From the NCBI RefSeq assembly GCF_018457165.1, contig NZ_JAFMNX010000005.1:1-64000 (forward strand): DNA of 64,000 nt, in the 5' to 3' direction. Origin of the DNA: Tianweitania aestuarii (GTDB lineage Bacteria; Pseudomonadota; Alphaproteobacteria; Rhizobiales; Rhizobiaceae). Positions within the stretch are counted from its first letter, which is position 1; each line of letters starts with the position of its first letter. The position numbers and the translations under genes are program-made. The notes beneath the pieces were generated by a model. It saw only the letters and a list, made by a program, of their open reading frames with translations. It was not told where the DNA came from and did not search any database. Shown in pieces: positions 57,265 through 64,000 of the stretch.

Positions 57265-58146
57265 ATGAACTGGGACGACATCCGCATCTTTCTCGCTGTT
57301 GCGCGATCCGGCCAGATCCTGGGGGCGGCGAAGCGGCTGGGCATCAACCATGCAACGGTGTCGCGCCGCGTCGCCGCACTGGAAGACGATGCCAAGACCA
57401 AGCTCTTTCGCCGTGTGACCACCGGCACGCTTCTGACGCCGGCCGGCGAGCGCTTTCTTTTTGTCGCCGAGCGCATGGAAGCCGATCTGATCGCCGCGCG
57501 GGCGGAACTCTCGGGCGAGGAGGAGGCGGTATCCGGTCCAGTGCGCATCGGCACGCCGGATGGGTTCGGCGTCGCGTTTCTCGCATCGCATCTCGGCGAA
57601 CTGATCGAGCGTCACCCCGAACTGGAAATCCAGCTCGTTCCGGTGCCGCGCTCATTCTCCTTGTCGCGGCGCGAAGCCGACATCGCGATCACCGTTGATC
57701 GACCGGTGGAAGGGCGGCTGGTGGCCGGGAAGCTGGTGGATTATTCGCTGCAGCTTTATGCCGGCGAGGGCTATGCCCGGGATCGCGGCCTGCCGCAAAC
57801 GATCCCCGACCTTCTGCGACACAGTCTCGTCGGCTATGTCGGTGATCTCACCGTCAGCCCGTCGCTCGATTATGCGCCGGACGTCACGCCCGACTGGCAG
57901 GCGCGGTTTTCGATTTCGTCCGCCCTGGGGCAGGTGGAAGCGGTGCGCGCCAATGCCGGCATCGGCATACTCCACACCTTCATCGCGCGTCGTTATGCCG
58001 ATCTCGTTCCGGTGCCGGCTGCACCGCCGATCCGGCGTGCCTACTGGCTGGTTTACCATGACTCGGTTCGCGCCGTGCGCCGGGTGCAGGTGGTGGCGGC
58101 GTTTATTCAGGAAGCGGTTGAAAAGAACCGCGGCATCTTTTCGTGA
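57265..58146 (+). CDS. LysR family transcriptional regulator
   Basis: The 293-residue protein has an N-terminal HTH (WDDIRIFLAVARSGQILGAAKRLGINHATVSRRVAALE) and an effector-binding domain (GPVRIGTPDGFGVAFLASHLGELIERHPELEIQLVPVPR). It diverges from mmsA with 154 bases between the starts, so it is the likely regulator of mmsA. This is a LysR regulator rather than the AraC-type MmsR of Pseudomonas. Effector unknown. Confidence 0.9.
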   Translation: MNWDDIRIFLAVARSGQILGAAKRLGINHATVSRRVAALEDDAKTKLFRRVTTGTLLTPAGERFLFVAERMEADLIAARAELSGEEEAVSGPVRIGTPDGFGVAFLASHLGELIERHPELEIQLVPVPRSFSLSRREADIAITVDRPVEGRLVAGKLVDYSLQLYAGEGYARDRGLPQTIPDLLRHSLVGYVGDLTVSPSLDYAPDVTPDWQARFSISSALGQVEAVRANAGIGILHTFIARRYADLVPVPAAPPIRRAYWLVYHDSVRAVRRVQVVAAFIQEAVEKNRGIFS

Positions 58147-58150
58147 GCGC

Positions 58151-58181
58151 AAAAAAAAACGGCCCGCGTGAGCGAGCCGTT
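58151..58181 (-). terminator. Terminator of the Pro/Ala/Thr-rich membrane protein gene
   Basis: On the minus strand AACGGCTCGC and GCGGGCCGTT (58172-58181 with 58158-58167) pair with one wobble, and at least nine T follow. The plus-strand LysR gene also ends just before it. Confidence 0.85.
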
Positions 58182-58206
58182 CTTGTTGATGGTGCGGAGC
58201 TGAGCG

Positions 58207-58650
58207 TTACTGTGCGGCGCTCGAACCACCGCCAGCAGGCGGCGTTGCGGCACCAGACGGTGCTGCCTCACCAGCCGGAGCGGCGCCTTCAGCTGGTGCA
58301 GCCGGTGCAGCCGGAGCCGTCGACTCGGTTGCTGGAGCCGTGGTTGCCGGTGCAGTGGACTCGGTTGCCGGAGCGGCCGGCGTGGTGGTTGCCGGTTCGG
58401 TCGTGGTCGTGGACCCTGCGCCCGTGTCAGCCGGGGTCGGCGTCTGGGAGCTTGGAACGAACACGAAGTAGGCAACGATCGCCAGAACGACGATAATGGC
58501 GCCGATCAGGATGCCGTTGCCCGACGAACGGTTGGACACAACCGTCGAATTGTTTGGTGCGGTTGCCGTCGTAGCCAGCGGATCAGCTGCTGCCGGATCA
58601 ACGGGACGGCGGTTCGGCGACAGTGGATCGTTGTTTGGTGGTATAGCCAT
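58207..58650 (-). CDS. Pro/Ala/Thr-rich single-pass membrane protein
   Basis: A 147-residue protein with a short cytoplasmic N-terminus, one membrane helix (ILIGAIIVVLAIVAYFVFV, about 47-65), and a disordered C-terminal tail made of repeated ATES-TAPA and APAA-type units rich in Pro, Ala and Thr. The repeats are also visible in the DNA as near-identical short tandem copies. It has no known domain; similar proteins occur in rhizobia. It may be a periplasmic spacer or anchor. Confidence 0.68.
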   Translation of the reverse strand: MAIPPNNDPLSPNRRPVDPAAADPLATTATAPNNSTVVSNRSSGNGILIGAIIVVLAIVAYFVFVPSSQTPTPADTGAGSTTTTEPATTTPAAPATESTAPATTAPATESTAPAAPAAPAEGAAPAGEAAPSGAATPPAGGGSSAAQ

Positions 58651-58727
58651 GGTGCGGATCTTCCCTGGTTTGTTGTGGGTAGATAACGCGGAGGCATCGA
58701 TTCGGTTTCACGGGGGTGTGACAGGCT

Positions 58728-59729
58728 TCATCGAACAACCTGCGTGACCGTGAAGCCGGAGTTGCGCAGCAGGCTGACGAGCCCTTCCTTTCCCGGCAGA
58801 TGCAGCGCGCCGACCGCCATGAACGCCCCGCCTTGCGCCAGGATCGGCTGCGCCCGTTCGGCCATGACATGGTTGCGCTGCGTGATCAGCACCTGCTCGA
58901 ACTGCGCGTAACCCTGTCCATCGGGATCGGGCATGACATGATCGAGCAGCGGCCAAAGCAGCGCGATTTCGCCCTCCTTATAAAGCGCGATCATCGTTTC
59001 GTTGACATCGTTTATGCCGTCGCCCAGCGCCACCGTATCCACCAGGCTTTGCAGGTGGAACGACATCGGCAGCTTCGCCATCGCTTCGAGCTGTTCGATC
59101 CCGGTTTCGAGCCCGAGCACGTCCTTGTTCGCCCCACTCGCCTTGTCGGCCAGCGTGGCGTCGAGCACGATCGCGCCCTTGGCCTGGCGGGCAAGCTCGC
59201 AAGGGGAACTCGCCAGCATCGCGGCCAGGATCCACGGCTTCATCTTGTTGACGCTGGCCAGACCGATGCCGCGCGCCTGGAGGCCGTTCTCGACGGTTTT
59301 CCGTTGTTCGGGCGCAAGCAGCGACATCAGCGTGGTGGCGTCGGTGAACATCATGAGGTCGGGCCGCTTAGCCAGCACCGCCATCATGCGGTTCTGGCTG
59401 AGCGCATCGGTGGTTTCGATCACCAGCCGGTCGGCCGCATCCAGCGCTTCGTCGGCGGCAGGAGGAAGTGCCAGCACACGCGGATCGGTGACATGCATCG
59501 TGCCGAACAGAAACGACGGTGCCGCGCCCGCGCGCTCGATCTTCCACAACAGGCCTTCGCCATTTTCCGTTTGCGCTGCCTTTTCACGAATGCCGGCCAG
59601 CGCCTGCGGATCATCCCTTTGCAGTTCAACCACGAGGTTCTTGCCGGAACAGGTGGCGTCCTGCGCCAGCAGCGGCGGGGGTGCCAAGGCGAAGAAAAGG
59701 GCGAGAAACGGCAGGGAGAGTGCTTTCAT
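58728..59729 (-). CDS. TraB/GumN family protein
   Basis: The 333-residue protein has a signal peptide (MKALSLPFLALFFALAPPPL then LAQ) and the TraB/GumN (Tiki-like) domain: SFLFGTMHVTDPRVLALPP at about residue 72, a central ETTDALSQ segment, and the C-terminal GGAFMAVGALHLPGKEGLVSLLRNSGF. The two GxxH motifs are those proposed to bind metal in Tiki-type proteases. The role in bacteria is not settled. It begins 9 bases after the xerC stop. Confidence 0.85.
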   Translation of the reverse strand: MKALSLPFLALFFALAPPPLLAQDATCSGKNLVVELQRDDPQALAGIREKAAQTENGEGLLWKIERAGAAPSFLFGTMHVTDPRVLALPPAADEALDAADRLVIETTDALSQNRMMAVLAKRPDLMMFTDATTLMSLLAPEQRKTVENGLQARGIGLASVNKMKPWILAAMLASSPCELARQAKGAIVLDATLADKASGANKDVLGLETGIEQLEAMAKLPMSFHLQSLVDTVALGDGINDVNETMIALYKEGEIALLWPLLDHVMPDPDGQGYAQFEQVLITQRNHVMAERAQPILAQGGAFMAVGALHLPGKEGLVSLLRNSGFTVTQVVR

Positions 59730-59738
59730 GCCCGTCTT

Positions 59739-60674
59739 CTAACGCCGCGGATGGGCGGATTGGTAGATGTCGAGCAGCCTTGCGGAATCGACGCCGGTAT
59801 AGATCTGCGTGGTGGACAGGCTGGCATGGCCGAGCAACTCCTGGATCGTGCGCAGATCGCCGCCGCGCCCAAGCAGATGCGTGGCGAAGGAATGGCGCAG
59901 CGCGTGCGGCGTTGCCGTATCGGGCAATCCGAGGGCTGCGCGCATGCGCTGCATTTCGCGCTGAACGATCGCGGCCTGAAGCGTGCCGCCGCGCGCGCCG
60001 CGAAACAGCGGCTCATCCGCGGCTAGGTGATACGGGCACAGGCGGCGATATGCGGCCACCGCTTCCTGCGCGGCCACCAGCACCGGCACCATCCGCGTCT
60101 TGCCGCCCTTTCCGGTGATGCGCAGCGTTTGTTCGCGGCCGGTCAGGGCGCCGGCAGGCAGACCGAGCGCTTCGGAAATGCGTAGGCCTGCGCCGTAAAG
60201 AAGCGTCAGAACCGCAGCGTTGCGCGCGGCGATCCACGGTTCTTCCGCTAGCTGTTCGCCGGCGGATACGACGCGGATCGCGTCTGTTGCGGTCAGCGGC
60301 TTGGGCAGCGATTTCGGCTGCTTGGGCGTTCGCATGGCCGAAGCCGAGGCGGCATTGGCCAGACCCCGCCGTTCCAGAAAGCGCAGAAACGAGCGCAAAC
60401 CGGCCATGCCGCGGCCAAGTGTGCGCGCACCTGCGCCATCGCCGCGGCGCTGCGTCAGAAAGGCACGCAGATCGGTTGATTGCAGATCGGCCACGTCCTT
60501 GATCCCCGGAGGCCCGCCAAGATGGTTGGTCAGGAAATGCAGGAACTGGCGGGTGTCGCGCTCATAGGCATCCACCGTCAACGGCGACAAACGGCGTTCC
60601 CTTGCAAGACCGTCCAACCATTCAAGCCTTGCCTGAACGAGGTCCGGCTTGGCGGGGATGAGGATCTCGTTCAT
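59739..60674 (-). CDS. xerC: Tyrosine recombinase XerC
   Basis: The 311-residue site-specific recombinase resolves chromosome dimers at dif with XerD. It has an N-terminal SAM-like domain (LEWLDGLARERRLSPLTVDAYERD) and the catalytic domain with the Arg in LLYGAGLRISEALGL, the HxxR in HALRHSFATHLLGRG, LGHASLSTTQIYT and the nucleophilic Tyr in IYTGVD. It is longer and more divergent than E. coli XerC, as in other alphaproteobacteria. Followed by the TraB/GumN gene. Confidence 0.92.
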   Translation of the reverse strand: MNEILIPAKPDLVQARLEWLDGLARERRLSPLTVDAYERDTRQFLHFLTNHLGGPPGIKDVADLQSTDLRAFLTQRRGDGAGARTLGRGMAGLRSFLRFLERRGLANAASASAMRTPKQPKSLPKPLTATDAIRVVSAGEQLAEEPWIAARNAAVLTLLYGAGLRISEALGLPAGALTGREQTLRITGKGGKTRMVPVLVAAQEAVAAYRRLCPYHLAADEPLFRGARGGTLQAAIVQREMQRMRAALGLPDTATPHALRHSFATHLLGRGGDLRTIQELLGHASLSTTQIYTGVDSARLLDIYQSAHPRR

Positions 60675-60797
60675 GGGCGGGGCGTCCGGATGCGGTTTGT
60701 TATCCAGCCTGCGCCAAAGGCGGTTACTGCGGCGTGAAGATTGAATTGAACGTCAAGGGCGCGTAGGACGCCGCCAACGAGAACGGACCCTTCTTCA

Positions 60798-61352
60798 ATG
60801 GCCAACACCAACCTCATCCAGATTGCCGTGATCGGCGCAGCGCACGGCATCAAGGGCGAGGTGCGGGTGAAGACCTTTACCGGCGATCCCCTGGCGATCG
60901 GCGATTATGGCGCGCTCGAAACCGAAGACGGCCGCTTCTTCACGGTGGCGCAGGTCCGGCCCTCCAAGGAAGTCGTGATTGTCCGCTTCAAGGGCGTGGA
61001 AACCCGCAACGACGCCGAAGCGCTCAACGGCACCACTTTGTTCGTGGATCGCGCCAAACTGCCGGACGACCTGGAAGAAGACGAATTCTACCATGTCGAC
61101 CTCATCGGCCTGGCCGTTCAGGCCGAAGATGGCGAGCAGTTCGGCACGATCATCGCCGTGCATGATTTCGGCGCCGGCGAGATGCTGGAAGTCAAGGCGC
61201 GCGGCGAAAAGCCGGTGCTGGTCCCGTTCACGCGCGCAGCCGTTCCGGTGATCGACATCAAGGGTGGTTTCGTCCAGGTCGAGCCGGTGGCCGCCGGTCT
61301 CGTTGGGGATGAGGACGAAGAAGGCGCCGGACGCGAGGAGGACGAACGCTGA
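60798..61352 (+). CDS. rimM: Ribosome maturation factor RimM
   Basis: The 184-residue 16S rRNA processing factor binds S19 during 30S head maturation. It has the N-terminal [23 protein letters not shown] segment of RimM and a C-terminal PRC barrel ([24 protein letters not shown]). It has an acidic C-terminal tail, which contains the GAGGAGG that forms the ribosome binding site of trmD. The stop overlaps the proposed trmD start. rpsP, often just upstream in other bacteria, is not present; the 123 bases before it contain no gene. Confidence 0.95.
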   Translation: MANTNLIQIAVIGAAHGIKGEVRVKTFTGDPLAIGDYGALETEDGRFFTVAQVRPSKEVVIVRFKGVETRNDAEALNGTTLFVDRAKLPDDLEEDEFYHVDLIGLAVQAEDGEQFGTIIAVHDFGAGEMLEVKARGEKPVLVPFTRAAVPVIDIKGGFVQVEPVAAGLVGDEDEEGAGREEDER

Positions 61353-62071
61353 GTTTCCGCGCCACCGTTCTCACTCTTTATCCCGAAATGTTTCCCGGCC
61401 CGCTCGGCCTGGCGCTTGCCGGCCGTGCGCTGCAGGCCGGCACATGGTCGCTCGATGCCGTGAACATCCGCGATTTCGCCACCGATCGTCATCGCACGGT
61501 GGATGATACGCCGGCCGGCGGCGGCGCGGGCATGGTGATGCGCGCCGATATTCTGGCCAAGGCGATCGATCATGTCAGCGACACCCGTCCACGTCTTCTG
61601 ATGAGCCCGCGCGGGCGTCCGCTCACCCAGGCGCGCGTGCGCGAATTGGCGGAAGGTCCGGGCGCGATCCTGCTTTGCGGCCGGTTCGAAGGTGTCGACC
61701 AGCGCGTGATCGACAACCGCGACCTCGAGGAAGTGTCGGTCGGCGATTACATCCTGTCGGGCGGCGAGGCGGCAGCCCATATCGTACTCGATGCCGTTGT
61801 GCGCCTGCTTCCCGGCGTGATGGGCAATGTTCTGTCCGGCGACGAGGAAAGCTTCGAGAACGGCCTGCTCGAACATCCGCATTACACACGCCCCGCCGAC
61901 TTCGAGGGCATGCCGATCCCTGCCGTTCTGACCTCCGGCGACCATGCCAAGATCGCGGCATGGCGGCGCAGCGAGGCCGAACAACTGACGGCCGCCCGCC
62001 GGCCCGATCTTTATGCCGCCTACGCCCCGCCGCAGACGAAAAAGAAATCGAAGCCGAAACCTGAGCTTTGA
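61349..62071 (+). CDS. trmD: tRNA (guanine-N1)-methyltransferase TrmD, CTG start
   Basis: TrmD makes m1G37 in tRNAs using S-adenosylmethionine through a trefoil knot. Motifs are [51 protein letters not shown] and [20 protein letters not shown]. The first ATG (61388) would remove the opening beta strand. In frame upstream there is no ATG, GTG or TTG after the TGA at 61310-61312. GGAGG (61337-61341) lies 7 bases before a CTG at 61349-61351, which overlaps the rimM stop as CTGA. I take CTG as the start (240 residues). Confidence 0.85.
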   Translation: MSFRATVLTLYPEMFPGPLGLALAGRALQAGTWSLDAVNIRDFATDRHRTVDDTPAGGGAGMVMRADILAKAIDHVSDTRPRLLMSPRGRPLTQARVRELAEGPGAILLCGRFEGVDQRVIDNRDLEEVSVGDYILSGGEAAAHIVLDAVVRLLPGVMGNVLSGDEESFENGLLEHPHYTRPADFEGMPIPAVLTSGDHAKIAAWRRSEAEQLTAARRPDLYAAYAPPQTKKKSKPKPEL

Positions 62072-62327
62072 TCCCGCGCAGTTCCCGAACGCAAAACCGC
62101 ACCGCACTTTTGCTGGAACTGCCTCAAGACAGGTGACAAGCCCGTCGTTTCGGTGTATTGGCGCGCCACCATGCGGACGATGTCCCATGCCCGTCAACAA
62201 TCGACGGTGAAATCGCCCCTGCCACTTTGTTCTCCCGAATGATGCGGCATAGCCGGACGGTCATAGAACTGGCCCGGCGAGCGAAGGGCGCTCTGGCGGT
62301 CGGAAGAACAAGAAGAGGTATGAACCG
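62072..62327 (+). other. Intergenic region before rplS
   Basis: These 256 bases separate trmD from rplS, genes that are usually almost adjacent. I see only weak inverted repeats (GCAAAA at 62091 with TTTTGC at 62108, and CCGTC/GACGG around 62200) and no coding sequence. It could hold the rplS promoter or an L19 leader, but no known motif is recognisable. Confidence 0.4.
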
Positions 62328-62825
62328 ATGGATATCATCCGTCAGCTCGAGGCCGAACAGGCCCAGAAGATCGAAGCCAAGCGCACCCTGCCAGAATTCC
62401 AGCCCGGCGACACGGTTCGCGTTCTGGTTCGCGTGACCGAAGGAACGCGTACCCGCGTGCAGGCTTATGAAGGCGTTTGCATCGCCCGCGCCGGTTCCGG
62501 CTTCCAGGAAAACTTCACTGTCCGCAAGATCTCCTATGGCGAAGGCGTGGAGCGCGTGTTCCCGGTTTACTCGCCGATGGTTGAAGGCGTGGAAGTCGTG
62601 CGTCGCGGTAAGGTCCGTCGCGCCAAGCTGTATTACCTGCGCGATCGTCGCGGCAAGTCGGCTCGTATCGTTGAAAACACCAGCGTTCGCGCCCGCAAGC
62701 TGAACGACGCGACCCGCGAAGCCGCTCAGGCCGAGCGCGCCCGCGTTGAAGCCGAAAAGGCTGCTGCTGCCGAGAAGCTGGCTGCCGAGAAGGCCGCTGC
62801 CGCCGAGGCAAACACCGCAGAATAA
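62328..62825 (+). CDS. rplS: 50S ribosomal protein L19
   Basis: The 165-residue L19 stabilises the 30S-50S interface. The core (1 to about 120; [43 protein letters not shown]) is followed by an alanine/glutamate-rich helical tail of about 45 residues common in Rhizobiales L19. GAAGAGG precedes the ATG at 62328. A terminator follows 42 bases after the stop. Confidence 0.97.
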   Translation: MDIIRQLEAEQAQKIEAKRTLPEFQPGDTVRVLVRVTEGTRTRVQAYEGVCIARAGSGFQENFTVRKISYGEGVERVFPVYSPMVEGVEVVRRGKVRRAKLYYLRDRRGKSARIVENTSVRARKLNDATREAAQAERARVEAEKAAAAEKLAAEKAAAAEANTAE

Positions 62826-62867
62826 GAAGAAGGGCTGCATACACAGCCGCTTCTAGCCAGACCGATC

Positions 62868-62907
62868 AAATGGCCGTATCGCTTTCCCGCGATGCGGCCA
62901 TTTTCTT
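62868..62907 (+). terminator. Rho-independent terminator of rplS
   Basis: AAATGGCCG (62868-62876) pairs with CGGCCATTT (62895-62903), extended inward by ATCGC/GCGAT, and TTCTTT follows. It ends the rimM-trmD-rplS region. Confidence 0.88.
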
Positions 62908-62930
62908 TATGGTGAGGAGAACAAAACAGC

Positions 62931-63497
62931 ATGACGACGATCAGGCCGGCCACGGAAGCGGATCTTCCCGCAATCACCGAAATCTACCGGGATGCCGTGG
63001 TGAACGGCACCGCCACCTATGAGCTTGAGCCGGCGCCGGACCAGAACGAGATGCTGTCGCGCTTTCGCGCCATCACGGGTGCCGAATATCCCTATATCAT
63101 CGCCGAAGAAGAGGGCGTGGTTCTCGGCTACGCCTATGCCGGACCATTCCGGGCGCGCGCGGCCTATCGCTTCATCGTGGAAAACTCGGTTTACCTTGCG
63201 CCGCATGCGCAGAAGCGGGGTCTCGGCCGTTTGCTGATGCAGGCGCTGATTGCGGATTGCACCGAGCGCGGCTTTCGCCAGGTGGTGGCGGTGATCGGCG
63301 ATGCCACGCCATCGAGCGCCTCGGTCAAGCTTCATACGGCGATGGGCTTCACCCTGTGCGGGACCATGACTGGCTCGGGCTACAAGCATGAGCGCTGGCT
63401 GGACACCACGATCATGCAGCTGCCGCTCAATGGTGGCAACACGCTGGTGCCCGATCCCCAATCCGTTCCGGAGCGCCGTTACCGCGACGGCGCCTAG
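62931..63497 (+). CDS. GNAT family N-acetyltransferase, phosphinothricin acetyltransferase-like
   Basis: The 188-residue acetyltransferase resembles the Pat/Bar subfamily: IRPATEADLPAITEIYRDAVVNGTATYE, the YAYAGPFRARAAYRFIVENSVYLAP segment and the acetyl-CoA loop QKRGLGRLLMQALI, then GFRQVVAVIGDATPSSASVKLHTAMGF. Chromosomal members often acetylate methionine sulfone or sulfoximine-type analogues; the actual substrate is unknown. GAGGAG precedes the ATG at 62931. Its stop shares the tetranucleotide CTAG with the opposing DUF2794 gene. Confidence 0.87.
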   Translation: MTTIRPATEADLPAITEIYRDAVVNGTATYELEPAPDQNEMLSRFRAITGAEYPYIIAEEEGVVLGYAYAGPFRARAAYRFIVENSVYLAPHAQKRGLGRLLMQALIADCTERGFRQVVAVIGDATPSSASVKLHTAMGFTLCGTMTGSGYKHERWLDTTIMQLPLNGGNTLVPDPQSVPERRYRDGA

Positions 63498-63871
63498 GCT
63501 TCGGCCAGTTTCAAGGCGCGGTCGAAGGCTTTGAGCGCGGTTGTCAGCTCGTGACCCCGCTTCAGGATGACGCCGCCGGCCGCCACTACGGAATAGGCGC
63601 CCTGCTTGCGGGCAAGCGCCGGCGTCTTCACGATGCGAAATAGCGGCACTTCGCTGGCGCGGCGAAAAACCGAAAACACCGCTTGGTCCTTCAGGTGGTC
63701 GATCGCGTAATCGCGCCACTCGTTGGCCGCGACCATGCGGCTGTAGATGCGCAGGATCTGGTCGAGCTCCTGCCGGTTAAAGGTGACGGGAATATCGAGC
63801 CGCGCGTTGCGCGCTTCGGCGAGCGGGATCAGCGTTGCCGAGTGTTCCTTGTTTTCAGAACCAGAATCCAT
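63494..63871 (-). CDS. DUF2794 family protein
   Basis: A 125-residue soluble protein of the DUF2794 family, found in Alphaproteobacteria. The conserved block is RQELDQILRIYSRMVAANEWRDYAIDHLKDQAVFSVFRRASEVPLFRI, followed by KTPALARKQGAYSVV and GGVILKRGHELTTALK. The ATG at 63869-63871 has AAGG upstream and gives the usual length; an in-frame upstream start near 64000 adds unconserved residues. The function is unknown. Confidence 0.88.
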   Translation of the reverse strand: MDSGSENKEHSATLIPLAEARNARLDIPVTFNRQELDQILRIYSRMVAANEWRDYAIDHLKDQAVFSVFRRASEVPLFRIVKTPALARKQGAYSVVAAGGVILKRGHELTTALKAFDRALKLAEA

Positions 63872-64000
63872 CCGATCTGCCTTCTCTGCTTTGCCGTTCG
63901 TTCGAGAAGTTGGGCCTCTTGGGGTCCTATTGCAAGCAAACAGGCCGATCGCGACATCACGCAGATTTCTCGCGTGAAATAATTGGTGATGAACGAACAC

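Noticed and set aside
58207-58650. Tandem repeats as a CRISPR array or intergenic satellite
   Set aside because: The repeats are very short, lack unique spacers and lie within an open frame with a membrane helix and its own terminator.
61388-62071. Short trmD starting at the first ATG
   Set aside because: It would remove most of the opening beta strand of the knot fold, which is clearly encoded upstream after a well-placed GGAGG.

Overview
The window is about 64 kb of gene-dense, high-GC bacterial DNA with mostly short intergenic gaps and no rRNA, tRNA, CRISPR array, insertion sequence or prophage that I could see. The gene set (sdhCDAB with 130-residue SdhC/SdhD, pyruvate carboxylase, rimM-trmD-rplS, DUF2794, DUF2778, DUF3309 and DUF6867 proteins, a livHMGF operon whose LivG carries a long acidic tail) points to an alphaproteobacterium of the Hyphomicrobiales (Rhizobiales). 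The genus cannot be fixed from sequence reading alone.

Layout. 1-8670: a truncated IclR regulator diverges from a seven-gene operon with a peptide-type ABC importer (binding protein, two permeases, two ATPases), an alpha/beta hydrolase and a gamma-glutamyltransferase-like enzyme without a signal peptide. 8689-11753: a LysR regulator diverging from a YeiH-type membrane protein, a DUF1810 protein, and an Lrp/AsnC regulator. 11967-14217: branched-chain 2-oxoacid dehydrogenase E1 alpha and beta without E2/E3. 14280-19003: a tightly coupled minus-strand operon of an ornithine cyclodeaminase/mu-crystallin-like protein, an aromatic amino acid lyase homologue with a broken MIO motif, and two luciferase-like flavin monooxygenases. 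This is the most unusual module in the window.

19202-34112: a DUF2778 cell-wall-enzyme-like protein; leuB, then a vapBC toxin-antitoxin pair wedged in front of leuD; sdhCDAB; a small MliC-like lipoprotein; acetyltransferases; a membrane-anchored ClpP-class protein; a GGEEF diguanylate cyclase; leuC; and a dicarboxylate/amino acid symporter. 34321-42166: a Bax-inhibitor-1-like protein, 3-hydroxybutyrate dehydrogenase, a two-gene RND efflux system, a DUF3309 micro-protein and an MFS transporter. 42278-51636: pyruvate carboxylase and the complete branched-chain amino acid ABC importer (binding protein, DUF6867 protein, LivF, LivG, LivM, LivH).

51900-59729: a hydroxyproline epimerase/oxidase pair with a divergent GntR regulator, a secreted hypothetical, methylmalonate-semialdehyde dehydrogenase with a divergent LysR regulator, a Pro/Ala/Thr-rich membrane protein and a TraB/GumN protein. 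59739-63871: xerC, then rimM-trmD-rplS, a GNAT acetyltransferase and a DUF2794 protein.

Themes: much of the accessory content is amino acid and peptide uptake and breakdown (gamma-glutamyl peptides, branched-chain amino acids, hydroxyproline, valine via mmsA), next to leucine biosynthesis and central TCA functions. Several start sites are non-standard. trmD most likely begins at a CTG that overlaps the rimM stop. One acetyltransferase has its conserved N-terminus upstream of any ATG, GTG or TTG. The E1 alpha and lyase-like genes begin with TTG and GTG. Ten or so stem-loop terminators, several bidirectional, separate the transcription units.
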